A stretch of DNA of 23,154 bases from a virus: positions 1-23,154 of the IMG/VR virus record IMGVR_UViG_3300027861_000202; one strand, written 5' to 3'. Of this stretch, positions 7,939 to 16,038 are shown piece after piece. Each line of letters opens with the position of its first letter. Position 1 is the first letter of the stretch. A model generated the notes under the pieces. The model did not search any database. It saw nothing but the letters and a program-made list of their open reading frames with translations, and was not told where the DNA came from. Made by a program: the position numbers and the translations under genes.

Positions 7939-10377
7939 ATGCCTAGAAAAGTAGTACCTGGTTCAATAACAGAACCATATAAAATAGGACAAGGTGATTT
8001 TTCACCTAATTTAGTGGGACAACAGTTTACACAAGGTAGTACACTATTCACATTAGGTAATTTTGCTATAACGACTAATACTAGTGGTTCTGGAATCAGT
8101 AAAGTTTATAATACAGGTTCTTTTTCTGAGTCCTACTCATTAGAAACACTAAATTTAACAGAACAAGATTCCCAAACACTTTCAAACGAGTCAATAAAAA
8201 TAGTTTTAAACCTAGACCCAACAAACTTAGAAAGATTTGTGTATTTTGGTAGTTTTTATGAGTTTATTTCAGCAACAATAAAAAGTATTTTATTAAAATG
8301 GAAAGGTTCACTATATGTTAACATTTTTATCCCTACAGACGAAACTCAAACACCAAGGAATACAATTTTAAATTATAGTTATGATAGTGTTAATAACAAG
8401 TCATACTTTAAAATACCAACCTCAACAATAATAAACAATTTCGCTTTGTTTTATCAGTCAGAATTTGGTGGTGAAAGTGATGAAAACCAAAACCCATTAT
8501 TTAACCCCCAAGATAATTATGGGGACATATATAACCTTAACACAAATTTTAATTATTACCAACTAAGTAATGTTTTTGGTGATTTTTATATAACAAACTT
8601 TACTGGTAGTACAAAAACAGACCCTTACATATACCTTGAAGTTAATGATAATGTGTGGCCACCATTAGAATCTATTGGTTTTGGTTCTTACAATTACCAT
8701 ATAAGACCAAAAGAAGAAATACTAAACAAATACTTTTTTAATCTGTTAGATGAGTTTGAAAAACAAGTTTTAAATCAATTAACCACACCACAATACACTA
8801 TTAATATACAATCACCTAAAAAAACAGATAAAGGTAATATAATACTATCTCAAAAAAAATTAACATGGCCTACATCTGATGGTTATAATTTGGATAACGG
8901 TGGACCGGAATTCCAAAATTATATAACAGGGTGGTTAAATGAGGCTAAAAATTTCGATGAAATTAAAACAGATTTAATTGCTAGAAGATTTGTTACAGGC
9001 TCAATCATAGAATTTGATACTGATGGTGGTGGTAATGAAGTTTACGGTAGAAAGGTTAACAAACTACTGAGAATTTATGGTAGGGAGTTTGATGAAATTA
9101 AAAAATACATAGATGGGATATCTTTCGCTAGAATAGTAACTTATAGTAAAAAAGATAATACCCCTGATGAATTAGTTAAAATTTTAGCTAGTGAAATGGG
9201 GTTAGATGTGTTATTAAGTTTTTTCGATAACAATCTTTTCCAAGACGTACTACCAGGTAATACAACACAAGAAGGCTATGGTAACCTACAAAATGTACCA
9301 TTTTCCGGTTACTCAAGAAACTTATCACCAAAAGAGATGGATGTTGAACTATGGAGACGTTTAGTTATAAACGCTTGGTGGTTATTTAAATCTAAAGGTC
9401 ATAGAAAAGTTTTAGAATTTTTCTTAAGTCTATTCGGTATCCAAAATTGTGTTATAACTTTAGATGAGTATATCTATATAGCAGAAAACGCACCATTAGA
9501 TGTAGAAAAAACCATAGAAGATATCATAAAATATAGTGACAATGATGTGGGTCTACCTAACACAGTATCACCAGTAATTCCTGACCCTACAAACACTAGT
9601 GATATCAATATTAGTGATTATCCATTGGATATATACGGTTTCCCTAGGTTAGCAACTAATTCACCTGGTTACTATTACCAAAACAACGGTTTTTGGTATA
9701 ATGGTGGTAATTTATCGGAAACAGGTAATAACCCACACATAGGCCCATATGATTACGGTAAAGCTTATTTAGGTGCTCTTGAGTGTTTTATTGAAGATTT
9801 TGAAGGTATAACAACGGGTACAACCACTTTTAATACAATAGATAATTTATTTACGGATTATGAAAACGGCACTATAGAAAACGGTTTAAATAATTTTGGA
9901 CCTGACTATGCTGAAATAATGAATGGTACAAATAGAGTTAGTGGTGGTATTAATTTAATTTCTGCTGGAGCTGACACAACATTATCATATGGTGATAGTG
10001 AACAATCCTTTAGACTTTTATTTAACGTAAACGACTGTATAATACCATGTCCTGAATTATACATTAACTACGGTAATGGTGTTATTTTTATTGGGCAAAA
10101 TTTTGGTAATTCAATAAATATAACACTAGAACAATTCCCAACACTCTTTCAGGAAAATACGACACCATTAGTTGAAGGTTTAAATATAACAGAAGTATGT
10201 TGTTCTCAAGCAGGAGGGTATTATTTACCACAACAACAAAACGACATACCTTTAGCTGAAGATGTTTTTACTATACCAGAGTTGTTTGACCAAAATAATG
10301 CTTTAGGTCTACCCCAACCACCAACCCCTAGAACAGTTTGTTGGTGGTGCCCCCAACCAAAGTACTATGTGGTTTAG
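7939..10377 (+). CDS. Baseplate tail protein with P2 gpI-like region; 0-frame product of a probable -1 frameshift gene
   Basis: An 812-residue reading frame starting ATG after ataaataa. Residues about 375-500 carry the best match to the Tail_P2_I / gpI group: IYGREFDEIKKYI followed by a helical stretch, then WRRLVINAWWLFKSKGHRK and a final helix ending FGI. In that family a K-[SG]-KGT-x-x-A/V motif in the same place precedes the last helix. P2 gpI sits at the baseplate edge and connects it to the fibres. The N-terminal 370 residues and the C-terminal 300 residues (including NNPHIGPYDYGKAY near 600) are additions. The tail holds one TEVCCSQ repeat unit (nt 10198-10203), of the same kind found repeatedly in the next frame. 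It ends in TAG at 10375-10377, the only non-TAA stop in the window, next to a frameshift-like site, so translation probably also continues into the following frame. Confidence 0.68.
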   Translation: MPRKVVPGSITEPYKIGQGDFSPNLVGQQFTQGSTLFTLGNFAITTNTSGSGISKVYNTGSFSESYSLETLNLTEQDSQTLSNESIKIVLNLDPTNLERFVYFGSFYEFISATIKSILLKWKGSLYVNIFIPTDETQTPRNTILNYSYDSVNNKSYFKIPTSTIINNFALFYQSEFGGESDENQNPLFNPQDNYGDIYNLNTNFNYYQLSNVFGDFYITNFTGSTKTDPYIYLEVNDNVWPPLESIGFGSYNYHIRPKEEILNKYFFNLLDEFEKQVLNQLTTPQYTINIQSPKKTDKGNIILSQKKLTWPTSDGYNLDNGGPEFQNYITGWLNEAKNFDEIKTDLIARRFVTGSIIEFDTDGGGNEVYGRKVNKLLRIYGREFDEIKKYIDGISFARIVTYSKKDNTPDELVKILASEMGLDVLLSFFDNNLFQDVLPGNTTQEGYGNLQNVPFSGYSRNLSPKEMDVELWRRLVINAWWLFKSKGHRKVLEFFLSLFGIQNCVITLDEYIYIAENAPLDVEKTIEDIIKYSDNDVGLPNTVSPVIPDPTNTSDINISDYPLDIYGFPRLATNSPGYYYQNNGFWYNGGNLSETGNNPHIGPYDYGKAYLGALECFIEDFEGITTGTTTFNTIDNLFTDYENGTIENGLNNFGPDYAEIMNGTNRVSGGINLISAGADTTLSYGDSEQSFRLLFNVNDCIIPCPELYINYGNGVIFIGQNFGNSINITLEQFPTLFQENTTPLVEGLNITEVCCSQAGGYYLPQQQNDIPLAEDVFTIPELFDQNNALGLPQPPTPRTVCWWCPQPKYYVV

Positions 10378-11270
10378 ATTATTATAACATAGTACCCGCA
10401 TCACCAACATTTACACAAAGACAGGTAGGTGATAATGAATCAGATGGTGACAAAGACGTTACTGGTTGTATAGACCCACAGGCTTTAAATTATAATCCAC
10501 AAGCAACAATTTCTTGTGGACCTTCAGGACCTTATACATTAGATTTAGGTGGACAACTAACATCTGGGTGTTGTGTTAAAAATAACACCATACCAAACCC
10601 TGAAGGACCTGAAACTGATTTAGAAATAGCTCCCATTCCTTGTACAGGGTTAATATCACAAAATTTAAATCAAGAGTACTTTATTGATGGAAGTGCTGCT
10701 AGAGAAGAATGTTGTACACAACAAGTTATTGGTTCACCTGTATCATTTATTGGTGGGGTTTGTATACCTACCCCTATTGAAAACTCACCCTGTAACCCAG
10801 AACAGATAACTTTAGGTACTGATGGTGTTGTAGGTGGGATAAATGAAGAACAATGTTGTAATATAGATACAGTAGGGCAACCTGTTTTTTGGGATGGTTT
10901 TAGTTGTAGATTGTTAGACGAAAATTTATGTGTTATTTTAACAAATGATAATCAAAATATTACAAATGAAGAATGTTGTAGTTTAAAAGGTGGTTATTTA
11001 GGTACTGATTTTAACGGTAATGTTATTTGTATTCAGAACACCAACCAATCGGGTGAACCAATCGGAGACACTAATGAAACACCGGTTTGCCCTGAAACAT
11101 ACCTACTAACATTAACTGAAACTATTATTAGTAGTGATACAGGTGATTACTCACTACTTTCAGACTCTACAGGACAAGTAGTTAGCCAAGAATGTTGTAG
11201 TAGATATAATGATTTGGTTGGTGATAGTGAGTCTTGGTATTATGATATTAATTTAGGTGGTTGTGTAAGA
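10192..11270 (+). repeat. Degenerate ECC protein repeats spanning the frameshift junction
   Basis: Codon pairs for adjacent cysteines occur at 10198, 10710, 10854, 10974 and 11193. They are preceded by Glu, Val or Gln and followed by about 12-30 residues and a further single Cys (for example EECCTQQVIGSP, EQCCNIDTVGQP, EECCSLKGGY, QECCSRYND). After the junction the spacing is 48, 40 and 73 codons. The first unit is in the 7939 frame and the rest in the -1 frame, which supports the two frames being one protein. The repeats are divergent at DNA level, so they are old duplications. Confidence 0.6.
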
Positions 11271-11924
11271 CAAATTGAAGAAATAAACTATGTTGCGACT
11301 AGATACCAATTAGTAGAGTCCTTTTTAGGTGAGGTATCTTTCTTTCATGCAGGTTCTGATTTAGGTATTTATAGTTTATTAGAAAGAATATTCTTAAAAA
11401 TAACTAAACTAACTATAAATGGGGTCGACTATTTACAAACAGTACAAACGCCAGGAACAGTTATAGACCCAACAGTTAACCCACCAGACGAATGGAATAG
11501 TGTTTTATTCTTACAAAAAGTATTTAACGATTTAGGGTTAACTAATTATAAAGCTCAATTACCTGGAACACCAGCAAATATAGCTACACCAACTAACACA
11601 GTAGGTTTAGAAACTGACGATTTTAAAGAATATGGTTTTTATATAATTGGACCTAAAGGTGATACATTTGAAATAGATGTTGATTTTTATACAGCCTCAA
11701 CACCACCACCAAATGGACAATTTGTATTTAATTGGTTTAGAGAATCTTCATCATTACTTGGTGACCCTAATAACCCTAGGTTTATACCAGCGGAACCGGG
11801 TTATGATGCCGATAACACAATCTCACCAACAAACGAGAGTTGTTTTACAATAACAAAATCACCTTACGGTTCAGAACCAGAACAGTGTTATCCATACACT
11901 TTAGGGCCAAGAACTTATGAGTAA
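10338..11924 (+). CDS. Cys-rich C-terminal extension of the 7939 gene, read by -1 frameshift (no ATG of its own)
   Basis: A long open frame with no ATG anywhere in its 528 codons. Only TTG/TTG/GTG/GTG codons at 10338-10349 could start it, and these lie inside the upstream gene without an A-rich leader. Joining the frames at the C5 run (10350-10354) gives WWCPPTKVLCGLDYYN, a smooth continuation, and a product of about 1328 residues. The content continues the upstream theme: a GCIDPQALNYNPQA module (Cys at nt 10467), then four [E/Q]-x-CC units (nt 10710, 10854, 10974, 11193), each followed by G-x-x-C or a similar turn. After these comes a non-repetitive C-terminal domain (nt about 11300-11924) with IFLKITKLTINGVDYLQT and a Gly/Pro-rich end. 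The first 100 residues after the junction are paralogous to the N-terminus of the 11939 gene. The likely role is a fibre- or receptor-facing extension of the baseplate protein (inference). If not frameshifted, it would be a separately initiated gene or a frameshift pseudogene. Confidence 0.62.
   Translation: MLVVPPTKVLCGLDYYNIVPASPTFTQRQVGDNESDGDKDVTGCIDPQALNYNPQATISCGPSGPYTLDLGGQLTSGCCVKNNTIPNPEGPETDLEIAPIPCTGLISQNLNQEYFIDGSAAREECCTQQVIGSPVSFIGGVCIPTPIENSPCNPEQITLGTDGVVGGINEEQCCNIDTVGQPVFWDGFSCRLLDENLCVILTNDNQNITNEECCSLKGGYLGTDFNGNVICIQNTNQSGEPIGDTNETPVCPETYLLTLTETIISSDTGDYSLLSDSTGQVVSQECCSRYNDLVGDSESWYYDINLGGCVRQIEEINYVATRYQLVESFLGEVSFFHAGSDLGIYSLLERIFLKITKLTINGVDYLQTVQTPGTVIDPTVNPPDEWNSVLFLQKVFNDLGLTNYKAQLPGTPANIATPTNTVGLETDDFKEYGFYIIGPKGDTFEIDVDFYTASTPPPNGQFVFNWFRESSSLLGDPNNPRFIPAEPGYDADNTISPTNESCFTITKSPYGSEPEQCYPYTLGPRTYE
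10350..10395 (+). promoter_or_regulatory. Candidate -1 ribosomal frameshift site: C5 run plus 9-bp stem-loop
   Basis: In the 7939 frame the codons are TGC-CCC-CAA over a run of five C (10350-10354). Seven bases later a perfect 9-bp inverted repeat begins: GTACTATGT at 10362-10370 and ACATAGTAC at 10387-10395, with a 16-nt loop that contains the 0-frame TAG. A prolyl-tRNA on CCC at 10351-10353 can re-pair with CCC at 10350-10352, which moves the ribosome to the -1 frame, open for 1.5 kb. A slippery run, a short spacer and a stem-loop is the standard layout of -1 frameshift signals. The site lacks a full X-XXY-YYZ heptamer, because the A-site codon CAA does not re-pair, so it would be a P-site slip. 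A one-base assembly loss in the C run would produce the same frame change. Confidence 0.5.
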
Positions 11925-11938
11925 ATATTTAAAGATAT

Positions 11939-14437
11939 ATGGCACAAGAAAATGAAGGTATAGGTATTGACCCCGACAAAGATATTTTTGGGTGTACTGA
12001 CCCAACAGCAGCGAATTATAATGCATTCGCAACTCAAAGTACTGGACCAAACGGTCCTTATACCGCTGGGGCTTGTCAAGGTGGTGCAGCACCTGGAACC
12101 ATTTGTTCAGGTGAATGTTATAAAACTACATCAACAGGTGGTGGTGAAGGTCCTGATTTAGATTTAGACCCAAACCTAGAAATAATTGACTTATTTAATT
12201 GTCCACAAACAAGTGAGTTAACTATAAGTACTGAAACTTTCATAGTTAATGGACCTGACGGTCAAAGTTTAGGTATTGATTGTTGTACGGAATCCGTTGT
12301 TGGTTCACCAGTAACATTAGTTACAATAGGTGGTAAACTTAATTGTATTTTAAATCAAAATCCACCTTGTCCACCTATAGAATCAATAGCCATAGCAGAA
12401 GACCAAACAACAATAATAGGTATAAACTCAGAAGAATGTTGTACACAATTAGGACAAAACCAAAATTTTAATACAACATGGGATGGAAAAGATTGTTTAA
12501 TAATAAATCAAAGTGAGGATTGTACTTTTACCGAGTTTGTGGTCGAAGCACAATCAAGTAACCCAAATATCCCACAAGGCTTTTTACAGGTATTAGGTGT
12601 TAGTGAAAATAATAGAGAACCTATACCATTAACTAACCACCCTGATTGTTGTACTAGTGATAACGTAGGTTTTGATGTTATATATAATGAGGACCTAGGT
12701 TTATGTTTACAACCGTCACCAACACCACAACAACCCCCAACAACGGTAATAACATTAAACGAAAACCCACTAGAAAATAAAGAGTGTGATGATTTATTAG
12801 TTTCTGTTAAATTATATTTTTCACAACCACCCGAAGATTGTTTGTCTGAAACCGAGATTACAGCTTTTTTAATACCAGATAACCCATCTTTTACTGTTGA
12901 ACAATTAGGTATTTTTACATCAGAATCAGATGGCTTCAATACTTGGGTAGATTTAGGTGCTAGAATTATCATACCCAATGACGATGATAGTCAAACTAAT
13001 AATCTTAGTAGTTTTGATTTACAACTAGCATTACAAGGAAATTTACTCGGTTGTTGTGATTACGACATAAGGATAGACAATATAAGGGTTGATTGTTTTA
13101 ACGAAGAAGATAGGATTTTTTATCAAAACAGTAGTTGTCCTGGTTTTAACCTAAAAAGAGTTATTGATAATAAAAAATCTTGGGTGTACAATCCAGGTAC
13201 AGTTAATATTGGTAAATCTAATGATGATAATATTGATAGAAATCAAGGTGACAAAGGGTTATTAGAAAAATTTGGTTTTATTAACAGAACTTTCGCTCCA
13301 AGTGCTGACGCAGACTTACCATGGAGGTATACAGATTATTACGAACAATCAAATATAAGGGAACCACATAGTAAAGCTGTTGTAAACAGTAAAGAAATGG
13401 AACTCACATTTAATATGTGTGGTCTGTGTTGTATTGAACCAAGTCCATGTCCAGCTGGATACACTTTAAGTGCGGGTACAGAAACTTGTTATAAAGAAAC
13501 AATTGGTTGTCCTGATGGGTTTAGATTATCTGACGGTATATGTATTAGTGGTGAGACTTGTGATTGTTTAAATATTGAATGGTCACTTTCAGGTGGTACT
13601 AGTGGGGCAACTTTAAATACACATTTTGTTGCGACGATAGATGGTAAAAGAGCTTGGATTTTTGATGTAAGTGGTGATACACATTCAATAGAATACCAAA
13701 CCGTTGAAAATAGTTGGTTTATTTTCCATTCTTTACCAGGTAGTGGTAAGTCGTACCAATACGCATCTACCACTGAATGTCCAACGTCCACATTAGTCGA
13801 ATGGACTGATGTTGGAACATCACCAGGTTTCCAATTTACTGGATTAACAATAACAGAAGGTATATGTACAGGAACAACAGCTACCACTATAAACACCCTA
13901 GAAACGACTAATTCAGGTTCTTATTGTTTAGAAAAAGTAAGTTTATTACAATTAGAAGATTACAAAAAAACTTTCCAAAGTTTTTGGGTTAGAATGATTG
14001 AACAGTTTGTTCCAGCGACAACAATATTTGTTTCGGGTGAAAAATGGTGTAATAATGATGAGTTAATATGTACAGAATTTGAGGAATGTGATTATGATTA
14101 TGAATATGTTGAATCTGAAATAACAGTAATTAACTATGGTACAGACTTCTCACCTATCGCAACAGGGACTACTAATAACGGGGGTGACTTAACAGAAGAA
14201 AATGATAGTGATACAGTTATAGATAATGATTCTGGTGGTACACCTAATGATTCAGATGATGGACCAATATTTGATGACGGTACTACAGTAATACCAACAC
14301 CAGACGATAGTAATTCACAAACAATAGTTGATAGTGAAGAACCTTTTAGTAACACTAGAAACCAAACATTACAAAATGAAGTTAATGTTTATAACACCAT
14401 ATTAACAAATGGTGAACCACAAATAGTATTTGAATAA
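11939..14437 (+). CDS. Cys-rich repeat fibre-like protein, paralogue of the preceding extension
   Basis: An 832-residue protein starting ATG after aaagatat. It opens with FGCTDPTAANYN (Cys19) and a GPNGPYTAG turn, closely parallel to the GCIDPQALNYN and GPSGPYTL segments of the preceding frame; both then run through an acidic linker (GPDLDLDPN) into a CP motif. ECC-type units follow at nt 12281, 12437, 12647 and 13052. Around residues 494-540 lie Cys-Pro-x-Gly units (CPAGYTLSAG, CPDGFRLSDG) ending GETCDC, like short EGF-type disulfide repeats. A compact beta domain follows, then a helical stretch FWVRMIEQFVPATTIFVSG near 690, and a low-complexity Asp/Ser/Thr/Gly-rich tail that ends in an Asn/Gln helix. 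The role is probably a tail-fibre or adhesin component; there is no export signal. It ends with a TAATG overlap. The family is not named. Confidence 0.6.
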   Translation: MAQENEGIGIDPDKDIFGCTDPTAANYNAFATQSTGPNGPYTAGACQGGAAPGTICSGECYKTTSTGGGEGPDLDLDPNLEIIDLFNCPQTSELTISTETFIVNGPDGQSLGIDCCTESVVGSPVTLVTIGGKLNCILNQNPPCPPIESIAIAEDQTTIIGINSEECCTQLGQNQNFNTTWDGKDCLIINQSEDCTFTEFVVEAQSSNPNIPQGFLQVLGVSENNREPIPLTNHPDCCTSDNVGFDVIYNEDLGLCLQPSPTPQQPPTTVITLNENPLENKECDDLLVSVKLYFSQPPEDCLSETEITAFLIPDNPSFTVEQLGIFTSESDGFNTWVDLGARIIIPNDDDSQTNNLSSFDLQLALQGNLLGCCDYDIRIDNIRVDCFNEEDRIFYQNSSCPGFNLKRVIDNKKSWVYNPGTVNIGKSNDDNIDRNQGDKGLLEKFGFINRTFAPSADADLPWRYTDYYEQSNIREPHSKAVVNSKEMELTFNMCGLCCIEPSPCPAGYTLSAGTETCYKETIGCPDGFRLSDGICISGETCDCLNIEWSLSGGTSGATLNTHFVATIDGKRAWIFDVSGDTHSIEYQTVENSWFIFHSLPGSGKSYQYASTTECPTSTLVEWTDVGTSPGFQFTGLTITEGICTGTTATTINTLETTNSGSYCLEKVSLLQLEDYKKTFQSFWVRMIEQFVPATTIFVSGEKWCNNDELICTEFEECDYDYEYVESEITVINYGTDFSPIATGTTNNGGDLTEENDSDTVIDNDSGGTPNDSDDGPIFDDGTTVIPTPDDSNSQTIVDSEEPFSNTRNQTLQNEVNVYNTILTNGEPQIVFE
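12275..13060 (+). repeat. ECC protein repeats in the 11939 gene
   Basis: Adjacent-cysteine units at nt 12281 (IDCCTES), 12437 (EECCTQL), 12647 (PDCCTSD) and, more divergent, 13052 (LGCCDYD). Intervals between the first three are 52 and 70 codons. Each unit has a following single Cys after a W-D-G, G-G-K or D-L-G turn (for example TWDGKDC). They correspond to the units in the -1 frame of the preceding gene, so the whole block was probably duplicated. Confidence 0.6.
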
Positions 14438-16038
14438 TGTGTATACTCTGTAAAAAAACAATAACAAACTTACCAACGGTAGACATTAACCAATCAATAC
14501 AAACAGATGTTGATAGGTCAGGACTTTCCAATATCTACAATATAAGTAATACGGTTAATTTTTGTAACGAAGAGTTTAAACAACCTCTTTACTATATGGA
14601 TGGTACTGTTAAAGCTACCACTGGGTACACAACAACAGCTTGTAGTGGTGTAACTACAGCAACAACATATTCCATATCAGGGTGTTCGGCAGTTTATAAT
14701 CTATCGGAAACAGATAGTTTTGATATTACTTTTAATATAACAGGTAATACTGAATACACTGGTTATACCGGTAGTTTTTGTTACCATACTTTTGATTTAG
14801 ACCAACTAAATAAACAATTAGACTATGTAACACAAAATGATTCCGTGTTAACAGATTGTTTTACTTTTTCAACAATAACAGGTAACACTATAGTAGACAC
14901 TATTAATAAAGGCCAACTTCCAGTAAAAGATGCACAATATTTCTTAAAAGATTATTCTAAATTTAATACAAGAAATTGCCCAACCAAATTATTAATAAAT
15001 ACATTTAATCTAAGTACTTACCTAAAAGAAGATTTGTTTTCAGAAGGTTGGTATTTTATTACTGTAACTAACCCTGACAAACCACAATTAAATAGAAATT
15101 CTTTATCTAATTTAGTTAATGATAGTATATTAAGAACAGAAAATGTATTCATAAAAGATGGACAAACAACTATATTTAAAATTAATGGTATACCATTAAA
15201 TAATAAAATGATTGTTTCAGTTAATGGTGTACAACTAACTGAAGGAGCTGATTGGGTAAGTTCTACAGATAATGTTGGTTTAATAGAGTTTGTTTCTGGT
15301 TATTTAGACCCACAAAACGATATTTTAACTGTTACTTATTTAGATTTACAAAAAAGTACTGAAGATATTTTTAATCTAAATGAAGATTATTTAGAAATGG
15401 ATGCTTTTATTGTTTCTGGAATTACAAATGATGTTGTTTATTCAGGAGCTTCTAGACCATCTGTTAATTATAACACAATTAAATCTAGACAAGAACTACT
15501 AACCACCCAACAAATAAAAAGTGGTTCTTACGTTATTTTTGTTATAAATGGTGTCACTATGACAGAAAACGTAGACTATTATAGAAGTAATAGTGACGAT
15601 AGAAGATTAATAATGGACCCTAAAACCATAATTAGTGTTGGTGATAGTATTTCAGTGTTTTATTTAACGGACTCTTCTAGTGAATATTTAGATTTAGGTT
15701 TCTTCAGAACATTAAAACCAACACTTAACTGGTACGTACCAGAAAGTTATGACCAATATCTAAGTAAAAACGGTAAATTTTTATTACAAATAACAACTAA
15801 AGGTGACGATAACTTCCAAAGTCCTATACAACAAAAGCTTGTTGACTTTACACAAAGACAATCTTTTTATTCACAAGAATTAGACGAACTACCAACAAAT
15901 CTAGGACAAAACTTTTTATTTAGAGTATATTTTTTTAAGAATTACCCTATATTATTTGGAAATGAAATTACAACTAGAAATGTTAGTGATACTGGAGCTT
16001 TCGAAGTTAACATAAACTACTCTAAAAATAGTTATTAA
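14437..16038 (+). CDS. Fibre-like protein with two NGV beta modules
   Basis: A 533-residue protein coupled to its neighbours by TAATG overlaps at both ends. The N-terminus has a CxxC (MCILCKK) and a Thr/Tyr/Cys-rich region to about residue 135. Two repeats of a phage fibre module follow: at about 249-305 (VNGVQLTEGADW, ending D-I-L-T-V-T-Y) and at about 365-411 (INGVTMTENVDY, ending GDSISVFY). The pattern V-[FI]-[VI]-NG-V-x-L-x-x-G-x-DY, a variable turn, then GD-x-[IL]-x-V-x-Y is widespread in tail and neck fibre proteins of T4-like and marine phages. The last 120 residues are beta- and Gln-rich, with FLFRVYFFKNYP near the end. A fibre or baseplate accessory role is likely from the modules. 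No signal peptide or membrane segment is seen. Confidence 0.62.
   Translation: MCILCKKTITNLPTVDINQSIQTDVDRSGLSNIYNISNTVNFCNEEFKQPLYYMDGTVKATTGYTTTACSGVTTATTYSISGCSAVYNLSETDSFDITFNITGNTEYTGYTGSFCYHTFDLDQLNKQLDYVTQNDSVLTDCFTFSTITGNTIVDTINKGQLPVKDAQYFLKDYSKFNTRNCPTKLLINTFNLSTYLKEDLFSEGWYFITVTNPDKPQLNRNSLSNLVNDSILRTENVFIKDGQTTIFKINGIPLNNKMIVSVNGVQLTEGADWVSSTDNVGLIEFVSGYLDPQNDILTVTYLDLQKSTEDIFNLNEDYLEMDAFIVSGITNDVVYSGASRPSVNYNTIKSRQELLTTQQIKSGSYVIFVINGVTMTENVDYYRSNSDDRRLIMDPKTIISVGDSISVFYLTDSSSEYLDLGFFRTLKPTLNWYVPESYDQYLSKNGKFLLQITTKGDDNFQSPIQQKLVDFTQRQSFYSQELDELPTNLGQNFLFRVYFFKNYPILFGNEITTRNVSDTGAFEVNINYSKNSY

Noticed and set aside
10338-10349. Independent start of the -1 frame at TTG/GTG codons
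   Set aside because: There is no A-rich leader, no ATG within 528 codons, and the repeats run across the junction. It is kept only as a fallback to frameshifting or a sequencing error.
12508-12978. 156-codon open frame on the minus strand
   Set aside because: It lies entirely inside the 11939 gene, has no leader or neighbours, and the + strand protein there has clear repeats. It is a shadow frame, as are the minus-strand frames at 13489-13896, 7415-7714 and 16580-16906.
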